NCBI RefSeq assembly: GCF_024586455.1
Contig: NC_065920.1
Coordinates: 70,650,821 to 70,714,820 of the forward strand
Length of the DNA: 64,000 nucleotides
Direction of reading: 5' to 3'
DNA from: Bactrocera neohumeralis
Lineage: Eukaryota; Arthropoda; Insecta; Diptera; Tephritidae
In this document: piece after piece, positions 23,231 through 35,654 of the stretch
How the letters are laid out: every line of letters begins with the position of its first letter
Numbering within the stretch: the stretch's first letter is position 1
The notes under the pieces: generated by a model
The model's database searches: none
Told to the model about the DNA's origin: nothing
Seen by the model: only the letters and a program-made list of their open reading frames with translations
Translations under genes and position numbers: made by a program

Positions 23231-24639
23231 TCCCCCAATCACCAGTACATCCAACACCACCAAAGCCGCGTGGCGATTGTGTCCATTCAAGTGTATGTGT
23301 TGCCAGGCAAATATTTCACTTGCAATTGTGTGTGTGTGTATTGCAACGCATGGCAAAGCTAAGCTGGCGAGAGCGCGCTTGTTGGCTCGCACTGCGTGTG
23401 CATTTGCCGCAAAATTTATTGAGTTGAATTGTTTTAAGGCATTTAACTGTGCTTGTACAGTTGATGCCGCAGCCAACACATACACCCACACCCACATACA
23501 TGCAAACAGCAACCACTTCAAAGCATACCAACTAGCATGTGCCGCGGTGCTCGTTGGTGTTGTTGTAGTTGTAGGCATGGCGCAATTGCATTACTGCGTT
23601 TGCTATTTGTTGTACACAAACAAGCAACAACAACAATGTTGCTGTGCGTTAATTGTTGGTTTCTGTGTATGTGTGCGTCAATCGCTTTCTGCTCGCTTGC
23701 ATGTAAGCTGTCAAATTAAGATCCATTCAAATGTTTGTCTAACCTCGTGAGCGCGGCAAACAAGAACAACAACAATCAGCATTGAACTGCCAAACACAGC
23801 TTTCACCTCCTCCCCCCCAGCAATTACAGGCACAAACAAACAAACACTCCAAATGCCACAAAATATTTTTCCTTTTTTTGCCATTTTAGAGAGCAATCAA
23901 ATGCTTTTGTATGTATTCTCCCATTTATTGGCGAATCATGTGTGTTCGACACTTTGGGCCATTTAACGCGCGTTTTGGGCACTAAGCGCGCAATTACAAC
24001 TTGTCGAACACACACACATATATACATACATACATACATACATACATACATTCATACTCATTTATATGTGCATCTACAAATCTATATATCTAAACATCCG
24101 CGCGTGAAATAGCTTTGCAGCGTACGAGCAAGACTCGCACAAAAACACAAATAAAGCATACATTCAGGCGCGCCAAATCACATAGAACACTGGATAAACC
24201 AAATAAATTGAACTAAAGTCCTGCAAGAACTCGTACATGTGTGCATGTGCATATGTTTTTGTAATTAAATTTCGGGCTTAAAAGTTTCGGTGTGTTAATT
24301 TGCTTAGCGATTGCTGCGGAAAACCACTCAGTTCTAATATTTTTGTTTTTTTTTTTAAGTAAAATAAATTTTAAAATTTTTTAATGACTCAAAATGAAAT
24401 ACCGTTAAGCACATATGTATATCTAAATCTACAAGCAAAATGTGAGAAAAACTTGTGACATAGAATATGAGAAGAATGCAACCTACAAAATTTAGTCAAA
24501 ATCAGTTGGTCGGGTCCCGAGATATGTGATTTCACCAAAAAGTGACCGATGCCACGACTATCGTCCAATTTGTACATCGGCTCTCATAAAACCTTCTCAT
24601 GTCATTTCGGATGTAAAATTTAATGTCTCTGGCGTAATT
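23231..24639. other. Unique-looking stretch with a CATA microsatellite
   Basis: No gene recognised. A (CATA)n tract at 24024-24050, CA runs near 24008-24018, and (TG)n near 23328-23340. Open frames are low-complexity or short. Probably intron. Confidence 0.45.
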
Positions 24640-25575
24640 CTTCTTCTTCCTCTTTACTGGCGTAGACACCGCTTATGCGATTATAGCCGAGTTTACAACA
24701 GCGCGCCAGTCGTTTCTTCTCTTCGCTACGTGGCGCCAATTGGGTAGTCTTAGCGACGTTAGGTCCTTCTCCACCTGCTTCTTCCCAAGGAGTGGCGGTC
24801 TTCCTCTTACTCTGCTTCCTCCGGCGGGTACTGCGTCGAATACTTTCAGAGCTGGAGTGTTTTCAGTCATACGGCCGACATGACCCAACCAGTGTAACCG
24901 CTGTCCTTTAATTCGCTCAACTATGTCAATGTTATCGTATATCTCATACAGCTCATCGCTCCATCGAATGCGATATCCGCCGTGGCCAACGCGCAAAGAA
25001 CCATAAATCTTTCGCAGAACTTTTCTCTCGAAATTCGCAACGTGGACTCATCAGCTGTTGTCATCATCCCAGCCTCTGCACCATAAAGCAGGACGGAAAT
25101 AATGAGTGACTTATAGAGTTTGGTTTTTATGCGTCGAGAGAGGACTTTACTTCTCAATTGCCTACTCAGTCCGAAGTAGTACCTGTTGGCAAGAGTTATC
25201 CTGCGTTGGATTTCCAGGCTGACATTGTTGGTGGTGTTAATGCTGGTTCCTAAATAGACGAAATTATCTATGACTTCGAAGATATGGCTGCCAACAGCTT
25301 GCTTGATGACAGAAGATATATCGCTTTGCCCTCGTTCACTGCCAAACCCATTTGCTTCGCTTCCTTATTCATTCTGGAGAAAGCAGAACTAACTACGCGA
25401 GTGTTGAGGCCAATGATATCAATTGTACCTTCTTCATTCAGCTCTGCAACTCGAATTATTTTCTTTAGAAGTAGATTAAAAAAGTCGTACGATAGGGAGT
25501 CGCCTTGTCTGAAACCTCGTTTGGTATCGAACGGCTATTGGTATTGGTCAGTTTACACAGTCGTATTAGTTTCCG
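24640..25575 (-). mobile_element. LINE reverse-transcriptase C-terminal half (family 1)
   Basis: Minus-strand translation gives GFRQGDSLSYDFFNLLLKKI (near 25530-25470), then DIIGLNTRVVSSAFSRMNKE, GLAVNEGK, a YLGTSIN-type block near 25260, RKVLSRRIKTKLYKS-type text (frame 25157-24921) and the C-terminal RLHWLGHVGRM...GRPPLLGKKQVEKDL block (frame 24996-24673). The catalytic YADD box is absent because of an in-frame 42-bp deletion at 25421 compared with the sister copy at 51.7 kb. Frames are broken in at least two places. Non-LTR retrotransposon; clade not certain. Confidence 0.85.
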
Positions 25576-25989
25576 CGGCCGGGGAGCGAATTAGACCAAA
25601 TTAAAAAAATCTGACAAATACGCTCATATCTTTGAAACTATTTCACGGATGACCTTCAAATTTACAGAAAAATATTCTTATGAAGTTAACAGACGTAGTG
25701 TTGTCATCTGGGAACACACAACTTTATCGCAAAGTTAACCATGTTTGTTGCTATTTATTTGCACATTCTGACATACCAAGACTATTTATGTTGTTTACAG
25801 TAACTTAAAATATTCATCTTGGCCAAAAATTAATCAAATTGCGAACATTTTCGAAGGACTATTGTTTACAATTTTTGCCGTAGATTAACTTAGCAACAAT
25901 GCATTGATGAACTTAATTAAATTTTTGGCATATGAAGCTTCATCAAAGACGAGTGTTTAGCGATGTTATTGTGAATTCAATCAAGATTG
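25576..25989. other. Unassigned stretch
   Basis: No gene or repeat recognised. It may contain the 5' end of the following mariner insertion. Confidence 0.35.
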
Positions 25990-26440
25990 TAGATAACTCC
26001 AAGACGTGTTTTATGAAGCCCGTTTAAAATCAGCATTTATTCCAGAAATTATAGATGCTTTTCGCAAACTCTTATTGCAAAATCATCATGTGAGCTATCG
26101 TGAGATTGAGAAAACCATAGGTATTCTGGGGGCCAGTATATATTCACGAATGCATGAACATTTGATTTAATTAAAATATTTCCACGTTGGATCCCACACA
26201 AATTGTCGATCGCTCAACAAAATGCTCGTGTCGATTGGTCAGGAGAAATGTTAAAAGAATATTGTAGAGGTGCTTCGAAAAATGTCCATGACATCGTGGC
26301 AAGAGATGAAACATGGAATTTCTTCTTTTTATTCCCGTAAGTAAAAAATAAACTAAGAGGTCAAGGTTCTCCGACACCTGACAGTGCTTAAAAAGTTGGT
26401 CCAAACGCATGCAAAAAGGAATATTTTAAATATCTGTTTT
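25990..26440 (+). mobile_element. Mariner-like transposase fragment
   Basis: Plus-strand blocks: NHHVSYREIEKTIGI (26083-26130; second helix-turn-helix), SIYSRMHEHL, then in another frame PRWIPHKLSIAQQNARVDW (26182-26240), GASKNVHDIVARDETWNF (26271-26325, first catalytic Asp kept in ARDETW), and RGQGSPTPDSA (26357-26390). The element is truncated after that, so the second and third catalytic residues are missing. Confidence 0.8.
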
Positions 26441-27159
26441 TTTCTCTGATCTCGAAATACAAAAGTCAATCCTCATACATATCTAAATATGGTATATACA
26501 CAGAAAGATTAAATATTTTGAAATTCACAATTGGATATAACCCCTCAATGAAACCATATTTCAAACAAAGTCCACCAACTAATTGAGTTCTCAACACAAG
26601 CAACAAAAAACAATATATTTCGGTTATACAATGAAAAAAATCCCAGGCACAAAAATTGTGCAATAAAAAATGTATTTCAGCTCAATTTTTCAATTCTTTT
26701 TCAATTTTTTCCCGCGTTCACACTATCAATTTTAGCAATTTCCTACACTAATTGAATCAATTTAACCTTTGCCTTGCAGCAAAAAGCGAACCAACAAACA
26801 CAAACAATCTTTTTGCTCGAGTTATTTTCGCACGACTTTCATTAATTTTGTGGTTTTTCACTCTTCGCATAGTTTGCTTTGCGCACTCATGGCATAACGG
26901 GAGCAAGGAAACTAGGTGACATTTCATTAGTTTAAATTTTCGCCTGTTTGCAAAGCTTTTTTCCAATTAGTGAAAGCCAGCGGGAGCTTTTAGTGGATTT
27001 CGTTACAATGAGCATTTTGATAATGAAAGTGACTCTGTTTGAGTGAAAAGTGAAATTTATTGTAATAAAATTTGAAATAGTTTGGAAATGGAAAAACATT
27101 TTCTTTAAAAAATTTAAAGGATAATTTCAGAGAAAATTCATATTATACAAATGTGAAGA
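26441..27159. other. Unassigned stretch
   Basis: No gene recognised. The 65- and 69-codon minus frames here lack any recognisable motif. Confidence 0.4.
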
Positions 27160-28018
27160 AGGGCTAAATTCAGCTTTAAACGAACATTTTATACTCTCTC
27201 AGAGTGCATGGTTCAATGTGCGGGCAGCACTTTAGGATTGAACTTGTCCGCATTAAATATATCTCAAGAAAATAGCCTACATTTCGACCAACAATTAAAC
27301 GCTAGTTGAAAAGTACAACGGCACTATATCGGGCATATAGCGCCTTGGAGTAGGTTAGGCTGTTTGTGTCAACTTTGGCCTTTGAAGTATGTCTGAAATA
27401 TATTTGACGGAATGGGACCGAGAAATTTTATGAAAATACTTGTATGTTTAACTTACACACTGACGGACATACTCGGTATAAAGGAAAATCATTATATATA
27501 GTAGTATAGTTAAGGTAATTCATGGATCGAATTCACTAATTTTCAGCTTTGAACTAAAGCATAACCAAAATAATACATTCACTTAATTTTGTTACGATAC
27601 TTTACATATTAACCGGTACATACAGTATAAGACTAACCGGTACATATGGTATAAACTAACAGATACATACGGCATAAACTAACCGCTATATACAGTATAA
27701 CACTAACCGGAAGTTTGAAAATTTTATAATAGGCATAATGGTTAGTATTGAGTCGATTGTATACATTTTTGATATCAGGACATATTATGTGATATAAGAT
27801 GTACTCTGAGTTTCATTCGGTTAACTCACGTGTTGACCGATATATATGATATAAGGCCAATCGGTAGTTTTAAGATCCTCATACCAATTTTATTGCCCTT
27901 ATTTTGCACCAGAACACAATTACCAGAAAAGGAAATTGACATAGTTTGAGGGGCTTGTGATACCGCACAACTAATACTAAACATACTAGGGGACGTGACC
28001 ACGCCCATCTTTTAAAAA
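27160..28018 (+). repeat. Interspersed repeat family C with 23-24-bp tandem core
   Basis: Begins GAAGAAGGGCTAAATTCAGC and CGAACATTTTATACTCTCTC, which resembles the terminal text of family B, but the interior is different. A tandem block at 27609-27710 repeats ACTAACCGGTACATACAGTATA about four times (AACCGG or variant at 27611, 27635, 27658, 27681, 27705). Beyond it are ATATCAGGACATATTATGTG and TTCATTCGGTTAACTCACGT text, and CGTGACCACGCCCATC near the end. No coding capacity. The LINE 3' end abuts it at about 28019. Confidence 0.65.
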
Positions 28019-29760
28019 TGTGCTTCTTCTTCTTTATTTGCCAATTCGTATTCGAATATTGGTGATCATATAACATTTAATAATATGTACAATATTAATA
28101 AGCTTAATATTAATATAATAATGTATTGTTTACATGTTAAATATATACTATATATTGTATATTAAAAGAGAAAAAAAAATAAAAAATATCACAGACTTTG
28201 AATTATCGCAGCATATTTCTCTCTATCTCTCGCCACATCTATAAGGTTGCCAATGTTCTGGATTCCTGTCCATTGTCGAATGTTTCGAAGCCACGAAAGT
28301 TGTTTACGGCCAATACCCCGTTTTCCTTCAATTTTTCCTTAGATAATTATTTGTAGGAGCTCATACTTAGAGTGCCTCATAATATGTCCTAGGTAGGCTG
28401 CTTTTCTTTGTTTTATAGTTCTTAACAACTCTCTATTGCGATTCACTCTTCTCAAAACTTCACTGTTTGTAACTCGATCCGTCCATGGAATTTTTAGGAT
28501 TCTTCTAATAAGCCATAGCTCGAAGGACTCTAGCTTGTTCATATCTGTGATTTTTAGAGTCCATGTTTCCATCGCATAGAGAAGCACTGACCAAACATAA
28601 CATTTTAAAAAACGTACTTATTTTGGTTGTGATGTTGAGGTCATGGCTACATAATATGTTTTTGTATTTGAGAAAAGTTGTTTGCGCAAATTCGATTCGA
28701 CATTTTCTTTCTTTTGAACAATCCCAACTTTTGTTGATATGACAACCAAGGTACTTGAAATTTTTAACTCTTTCGATTGGATTGTTATTAACCGTTATGT
28801 GTGTGTCATTGTATATATTTTTCCTACTAAGAATCATGTACTTCGTCTTGTTTATGTTAATGTATAGGCCGTATTCGTCACTACGTAAGTTAACTCGGTT
28901 TACAAGTTCTTGTAATCCCATCAAGCTATCAGCTATAAGTGTAGTGTCATCTGCATAGCGTATATTATTTATGAAAATATCATTCACTTTCACTTCTTGA
29001 TCAATACTGGTTACCGATTCTTAAAATATTACTTCTAAATATATGTTAAATAACAAGGGTGACAGAATGCATCCTTGTCTTACACCTCGTGAAATAGATA
29101 TTTCTTCGGTTATATCACCATTGATGCTTACATGGGCAGTTTGTTGCCAATACAGATTTCTTATGCAACGAATCTCTTTGTCATCTATTCCCATAGAATG
29201 AAGAATTTTCATAAGTTTATCGTGTTTAATGGTGTCGAATGCTTTCTCATAATCACTAAAACATAAAAATACATCTTTTTCGACATCTTTACAGTTTTGA
29301 ACCAAGACTTGTATACAGAACAATGCCTCGCGTGTTCCAAGACCTTCTCTGAAGCCAAATTGCGTCTTACCCATTGACTCTTCACATTTCTTATATATTC
29401 TGGCGTGAATGACTTTTAGAAATATCTTAAGAGCATGTGACATTAGACTAATTAGTCTGTACTCACTACATTGTTTCGCATTATTTTTCTTAGGTAGTGG
29501 TATGAATGTTGATTTTAACCAGTCTTTTGGATATTGGCCACTGTCATAAACTTGGTTAAAAAGCTTTACTAAGAGAGTCATATTTTTGTCATTTATTAAC
29601 TTTAAAATTTCAGCTGGAACCTCATCCGGACCTGTTGATTTGTATTTTTTCATGGATTGTATATCTGTCTCTATTTCGCCTTTCGTAATATAATTGCCAG
29701 TTGGTCTGTGATGAGATGAAGATTCTGGTTCAATCTACTGTCATCCGAAAAAACGTTTTC
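28019..29760 (-). mobile_element. RTE/BovB-type LINE, 5'-truncated
   Basis: About 1.74 kb of a non-LTR retrotransposon ORF2. Frame 29653-29021 begins inside the reverse transcriptase with STGPDEVPAEILK, then QFGFREGLGTREAL, CFSDYEKAFDTI (motif A, catalytic Asp) and GVRQGCILSPLLFNIYLE. A single in-frame TAA at 29021 separates it from frame 28993-28505, which starts just before RYADDTTLIADS (catalytic YADD at 28957-28946). A frameshift leads to frame 28587-28339 with the C-terminal ELWLIRRILKIPWTDRV and LGHIMRHSKYELL. The 3' end lies near 28019 with an AAGAAGAAG-type tail on the minus strand. The endonuclease domain is missing. Clade named from the C-terminal motif and not certain. Confidence 0.9.
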
Positions 29761-30129
29761 ATTTATGAGGATTGAGGGCGGATTTTACGATGAATACCTG
29801 CGGCTTCTTTCAATTTTTTGTGTAAATGGAAGGTGTCATGTAAAAATTGTAGTCTTTCAATTTCTTGACACAACAAATATATTTCTCTTAATTGCATTTT
29901 CTTATACCAAACAGTTGTATCTGAATTTAGCTGAGCTGATCTTTGTTATAATCCTTTATAAACTTTCGTTTAATGGCATTTTCTGGGTTCGACATTAGTC
30001 CGTCAGTAATACCAGTCTCCCAATAGTGCCTCGGAGCATGCACAGTCAAATTGTTAAGGCGATATTTTAACAGAATCTTAAGAAACAGTTTTGGAACAAA
30101 AAATTAAGGAAATCTAAGTTCTTAATCAG
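29761..30129. other. Unassigned stretch
   Basis: No recognised feature. A 77-codon plus frame lacks motifs. Confidence 0.35.
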
Positions 30130-31020
30130 ACTATACATATATTCTTAATATCGACAAACTGATAGTGACAGATGAAGTGAGTAAGATTATACCAAGGTTT
30201 TTCTGTAAAATTGATAGTTGAATAAAGCGCTGAAAAGGGATTTTTTGCCTTTCTGCGCACATTAGGCTTACCAAATTGATAGCTGATTAATTTGCTGAAT
30301 ACGAAATTGCTTAATAATATGTTCACCTATGTATATGGAATTTCTGTTTTATAAACATAAGATCGACAAAATCCTTAGCAAAGATGAAGGACATGCATGT
30401 TCCTACCAACCTTTTACACATTTTTGCCTTTTAGCGCCTATTTCGCTTTAACAAACATAGCTGAAAACCAAACTTAGTAAAGGGATAAACCTAGTGTGAG
30501 GTCCGCTCTGCTATAAATGGAGAAGACCGACGAAACCTCCAAAGGAAATACGAGTGCGGCAAATTCTAAGATTCTTATCAGTCATTTCGCCTTTAAGCAT
30601 ATATTCAGCTTAAGCTGAATAGCTGAATATACCGCTGAATACGAAATTACCTAATATTATCCATTAAATGAAATTGCAGTTATAGGAAGAGAATGCCGTC
30701 AAAGCCTCTAACAAAGTTGAAGGAGTGCATTTCCTTACCAGTCCTTTAGATATTTTTGTTTTCATCGCTTATTTTGCCTTAACAAACATAACGTAATACA
30801 ACATTGAAAACCAGAGATAAACCAAGTATGAAGTCCGTTCTGTTATAGATGGAGAATAACGACAAAACATCCAAAGGAAAAACGAGTGCAGTAAAGCTTT
30901 AACTGTCTTATCAGTCATTTCGCCTATAAGTATATATTCAGCTTAAGCCGAATAGCTGAATATAGCGCTGAATACCAAATTACATAATATTATCTCTTAA
31001 CTGAAATTTCAGCTGTAGGT
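30130..31020 (+). repeat. Tandem array with about 335-bp unit, part 1
   Basis: At least 2.5 diverged units. The anchor GCTGAATACGAAATT / GCTGAATACCAAATT occurs at 30294, 30634 and 30967 (spacing 340 and 333). Each unit also carries CTTAGCAAAG or CTAACAAAGTTGAAGGA, TTATCAGTCATTTCGCC, and a CAGCTTAAGCTGAATAGCTGAAT segment in which AGCT-centred dyads recur. No coding potential. Confidence 0.75.
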
Positions 31021-32404
31021 TTTCAACATGTATTCAGTTAAACTAACCGTTCTCACAGTGCCTATATTTGAGGTGACTACAATCTAACTTCTAACTAACC
31101 TTAACCAACCATAACTATGACTTGAAGGGCCACCACTATCTGGCAAGCATTAGTCATAAATCCAATTTAAGTTAAAGGGGTGCATGTTATCAAACTCACT
31201 GATATTTTACCTTTACTAAAACCATACTAAATATTGATTCAAACCTATTTACCTACTTCCTTTAAAAGTTTACGTTTTCCATTAACTTCCACCGACACAT
31301 ACCCATATTAAACATGTCCCAAATATATCGCCATCAGATCGCCTCCAACCTCATTTATGGCACGGACCATATTTACCCGTGTGAATTACAAAAATACTGC
31401 GAATATTTTAACGAAATTAACATTTTGACATTATCGACTGGGCGAGGTGCGCGGCTGCCACCGCCAGTGGCGGCAAAACGGCAGCTAACGCAATTGTAGA
31501 ATATTTGCTAAAACACACGACGAAGCTGCTGTGACCACACAACAACGCAACAACAACAAAAATACCTGCATAACCTGTACACCACTACTGTGCACAACCA
31601 GCTGACGCGCTGGGTCACCAATCAAAGCAGCCTCGTTGGCAGTAATGGTGACTTAGTCTCAGCGGCAGTGCTGTGTTTTTGCTGTGTGTATTGGTGGATT
31701 TGTGGTTTCAAACTGATTTTATTAACATGCTTCGTGAAAAAAGTATATTTTCGGTCACAATTTTAGCCAAATGAACTCGTTAGCGTTAGTTCAGGTGGAG
31801 AGGAAGCTGCGCTTACACCGAAGGAAATTGCTTTGGATTCGTGTGACCGCAAACATAATTTTGGAAAATATCAGCAAATGCTGGTGATTATTTGTAGCAG
31901 CAATGGCTTACCTGCGCACATACAAATATACATTTATGTAAGTATGTATTAGTACAAATTTATGTTTGCTATTAAAATTGAGAATTAAAAAAAATGAGGG
32001 AAAAGTAAGAGCTCAATAAATGTTGATGAAGGGTCGGCAAGTGGAGTATTGGAGGAATAGTTTAGAGATGTATATAGATATATGTATATTTAAAATGCAT
32101 TAGTGTATATATATTAGGGTGGGTCAAAAACAACAATTCTTTTTCGATGAGTACTCTGAAAAATTGGCTGGAAGAATCTTCTAAGAAAGCATCTCCATGT
32201 ATGAGTTCTTAATTGTAAGGGGAAAATCCTCCACCTAAAGGCGTTTTATTTCTTTTTCTTTTTGTCAGCTTAACACTCATCCCCACTTAATTCACACCTA
32301 CCTCATTCACAAATTTGTTAAGGAAGTTTTAAAGCATAATGAACTCATAATGCTCTTTCAGGCGGTTTCTGCTGGGGTGTTTTCAAAGAAGCTATTCTGG
32401 AAGT
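31021..32404. other. Unique-looking insertion between two array parts
   Basis: No gene recognised. It includes a small frame at 31314-31499 (61 codons) with a favourable AAACATG start and a GC-rich segment 31440-31480 holding the inverted repeat CCGCCAGTGGCGG (31461-31473). It is unlike the AT-rich array on both sides. Confidence 0.4.
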
Positions 32405-32935
32405 CGCCTGCTTGAAACTTAACCGCCTCCTAGGAACATCAAGATGTCTTTCCTTAACTACGTCGACGACATAAGGCAATACCAGACTTCGTATCCAACA
32501 AACTTCTGACATGCACTGACCTCCATTCACAGTGAAGCCATGAACATTTTCACCGACTCCTTCTCAGTGATTGAGGCGTATTTGGAGTCAAACTACCACC
32601 CATTGCAGACGATAACCTCGAGTTGCCACAAGAATCGAGAGTAGCCCTTAGGCAGCTCCGTTTTGGATACTGGACCAGGTTGAACTCCTACTTATCCAGA
32701 ATCTACCCTGACATACCAAATATATGTTCATCATGCAGCGAGTCCCCGCATATTCACCACTTCTGTGCATGCCCGGCTAATCCTACACATCTGACACCGC
32801 TCTACCTATAGTACGACCCTTTCAAAACAAATATTTCTTGGGCCCACCGTTGTATGACCTCGATGAAAACTTATCTGAACCTTACCACCCTGATAGAGAC
32901 TAGATAAACGTTACAACAACAAAAACAACATGAAA
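32405..32935 (+). mobile_element. Jockey-like LINE C-terminal tail
   Basis: Plus-strand text encodes, with breaks, NYVDDIRQYQTSYPTNF, HALTSIHSEAMN, then (frame 32623-32811) PQESRVALRQLRFGYWTRLNSYLSRIYPD and a cysteine-histidine block CSSCSESPHIHHFCACPANPTHLTPL. This is the end of jockey-type ORF2. The 3' end is marked by ACAACAACAAAAACAAC at about 32920. It is the sister of the minus-strand piece at 4.3-4.5 kb. Confidence 0.8.
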
Positions 32936-33565
32936 GAGTGCAAGGCAGTATCAATCTTACGCTTTTAGCACATATTCAGCTTCAAATACTGATAGCTAAA
33001 TAGTGCGCTGAATATCAACTTGTGTAACACTATGTCTTATGTGTACAGAATTTCAGCTGTAGAAAGAGAAGGACGACGAAATTTTTAATAAAAATGAAAG
33101 TTTGCAAGTTTCAATATCAGTCTTTCCAGTTGGTTTGCCATTCGGTACATAATCAACTTAACTTAAAGACAGCTGACTACCAAATTGTATAAACATATGC
33201 CTTATAGCAAAATTCAGCTGGAGAAAGAGAGGTCACAAAAAATCTTTAGCAAAGTTAAAAGACCAGTCTATTAAGTATTTTTGTCTTTTAGTGCCCATTC
33301 AATTTAAAGAATCAACGCTGATTCACCTTAAGCATTCATAGCTGAATCCTATACTGAAAGACAAAGCAGTTGGTAAATCTAGTATGGAGTTACATTTCGC
33401 TATAGGAAGAGAAACTGAACAAAGCCTCTAAAAAAAAAGATGAAAGCACTTTCATACCTGTCTTTTCAATATTTTTGGCTCTCAGCGCTCAATCAGCTTA
33501 AGCATATATAGCTGAATATGATACTAAAATCCAAAACAGTTGATAAACCTGTTATAGAGTTTGCG
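32936..33565 (+). repeat. Tandem array, part 2 (diverged ~335-bp family)
   Basis: Continues the motif set of 30130-31020 after the LINE tail: TAGCTGAAT or AGCTGAATATGAT at intervals, CTATAGGAAGAGAA, CTTTAGCAAAGTTAAA, TATTTTTGTCTTTTAGTGCC. Units are shorter and more decayed than in part 1. Confidence 0.6.
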
Positions 33566-34200
33566 GTGAGTATACTATATGTAAAATATGGTAAGCTCTT
33601 TCATTTAGTATAGCTGAATAGAACATTGATGTCTGAAAATAGTTGTTAGATATAGTATAATTTCGAAGCGAGAATACTATATGTAAAATATAGTAAACTT
33701 TTCAATTCAGCATTGCTGAATTAAACATTGAAAGCTGAAAATGCTCGTTAACCAAATGAGGAATTCGAGGCGAGACTACTATTTTTAAGAACAGGCAAGC
33801 TCAGCAATTCAACACTGCTGAATAGAACATTGATGGTTGAAAAAAGTTGGTAGACATAGTATAATTTCGAAGCGAGAATACTATATGTAAAATATAGTAA
33901 GCTTTTCAATTCAGCATTGCTGAATTAAACATTGAAAGCTGAAAATGCTCGTTAACCAAATGAGGAGTTCGAGGCGAGAATACTATATTTAAGAACAGGC
34001 AAGCTCAGCAATTCAGCATTGCTGAAAAGAACATTGATGATTGAAAAAAGTCGGCAGATATAGTATAAATTGGAGGTGAGAAATGAAAATTTTTAAGCTA
34101 TTTAATTCAGCACTGCTGAATAAAACATTGAAAGCCGAAAATGGTTGATTAACTTATTATGGAATTCGAGGCGAGAATAACTATTATATTTAAAGCGTGG
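33566..34200 (+). repeat. 102-bp tandem array with two palindromes per unit
   Basis: About six units. The TACTATATG-like anchor is at 33572, 33675, 33777, 33879 and 33981, spacing 102-103 bp, with a further decayed unit to 34200. Most units carry the dyad TACTATATGTAAAATATAGTA (8-bp arms; for example 33675-33695) and the dyad ATTCAGCATTGCTGAAT (8-bp arms; for example 33705-33721). Neighbouring units alternate between two subtypes (ending AATTTCGAAGCGAG or AATTCGAGGCGAG), giving a 204-bp higher-order period. Shared GCTGAAT and AACATTGA text links it to the array just upstream. Confidence 0.9.
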
Positions 34201-35654
34201 TAAGATCTTCAAGTTTTTTTAATTTAAAAAAAAAATTTTTGTAAAGGATAAGAATTTATCGTTGATGAGCTATGACCTAGAAGTTATGGTAAACTTTTTC
34301 CTCTCAAAATCATCTCAAATATATTTCGATGCTACGTTAAACTAATATAAACACATTCACAACAGACTCTCCTTCATAACCTCACATTTACGTTACTCAT
34401 CAAAATAAAAGAATCCGTAAAAGCGCTTTATTGAAGCAGCAAAGCATCTGCTACTAATTTGCAGCATCAGCGTTGGTCAAGCCAAAGCCACAGCAACACG
34501 CCAGCGAAAGTGGAAAGTTGGCACACAACGGTACGTGAGTTGCACACCTGATAAGTGAGCTGAATCAGGGGGAGTATGTGTCGCTGTGTAAGTGCTCGCC
34601 ACACACTCAACCGCTAAAAGACCAACCAATTTTACTTTAAAGCAATGCTTGACCAACTAAGCAGAAACACAAACCACATAGAGAGCATATTGGTCATCTC
34701 ACTTTTATTTATGAACACTTCGAGCGAGGCAAACACTAGCGGGAGTGCGCTACTCATTTACCCACTCTAACTGCAAGCGATCTCATTTGTATGCAAGAAT
34801 TTACAGATTTCACCGAATTTTATGCGCCACTGTAGTTTCAATGGAATGTATGAGCAACATAAATACTCAAAAATACACGCACACATTTTACAAAAGCATA
34901 TTTATGTGTATGTATATGTGTGTGAGCGCGTTATAACTTCATTGCGAAATGTTGCGTATACGCCTGGCTGCACAAAGCGCTTATGAACGCAACAGCTGCA
35001 CACACACACACACACTTACAAGTGTGCATAAAATTTTCATTTCATTTGCTCGTAAAAATAAATAAATTCCTGTTCTTTATGCGCGCACGTGTGTGTGTGT
35101 GCGTGCCATTTCAATTGCGACTTTAAATAAGTACAAAAGCACAGAGTGTGAGTTTTCTGAATTTCAATACTTTCGAGCACTTTTAAGTGCAGCCGTTATG
35201 TAGTATGCGGGCCTTGGAGTTGAGAGCGCAGTGAGTGGGTGTGCGCGCACAACTGTTAACTAACTTTGGTTGGGTAATTGTGGTAGTTTGTGTCGAAATT
35301 TTCCAAAATTTTCATATACGCACTTATTTTTGGTGAAACTTTACACAAATTTGGTAGCTTGTTATGGCCGCAATAACTTTGTGTGAAAGCATTTGTAGGT
35401 TATGTTTAGGGTGGTGTAGATGCAGGTGAAGGAAGAGGTATATTATTTAAGGAAAGTAATATAATTTTGTCATATTTAATTAAAAAAATAAATTGAAAAA
35501 AGAAATTTCAAGCATTCAATCCAAAATTTTTGTCCGCTAGAGTTACTAGTTAGGTTATGTCGATGGATGATTCTAAAATCTCAAAAAGTGAGGCTCTGAA
35601 AAACTTGATATTTCCTCTTCCATTAGCTTTTTTCCGTTAAAATCTCCTTTCAAA
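34201..35654. other. Unique-looking stretch
   Basis: No gene recognised. CA runs at 34998-35014 and GT runs at 35089-35102. Contains an ordinary mix of AT-rich text. Likely intron. Confidence 0.45.

Noticed and set aside
23012..23578. 188-codon minus-strand frame
   Set aside because: Its second half is a translation of the CAA-rich array (Val/Leu/Cys runs), and no motif is present.
33566..34200. CRISPR-like array of direct repeats
   Set aside because: The whole 102-bp unit is repeated without unique spacers, and the host is an animal; it is a tandem satellite.
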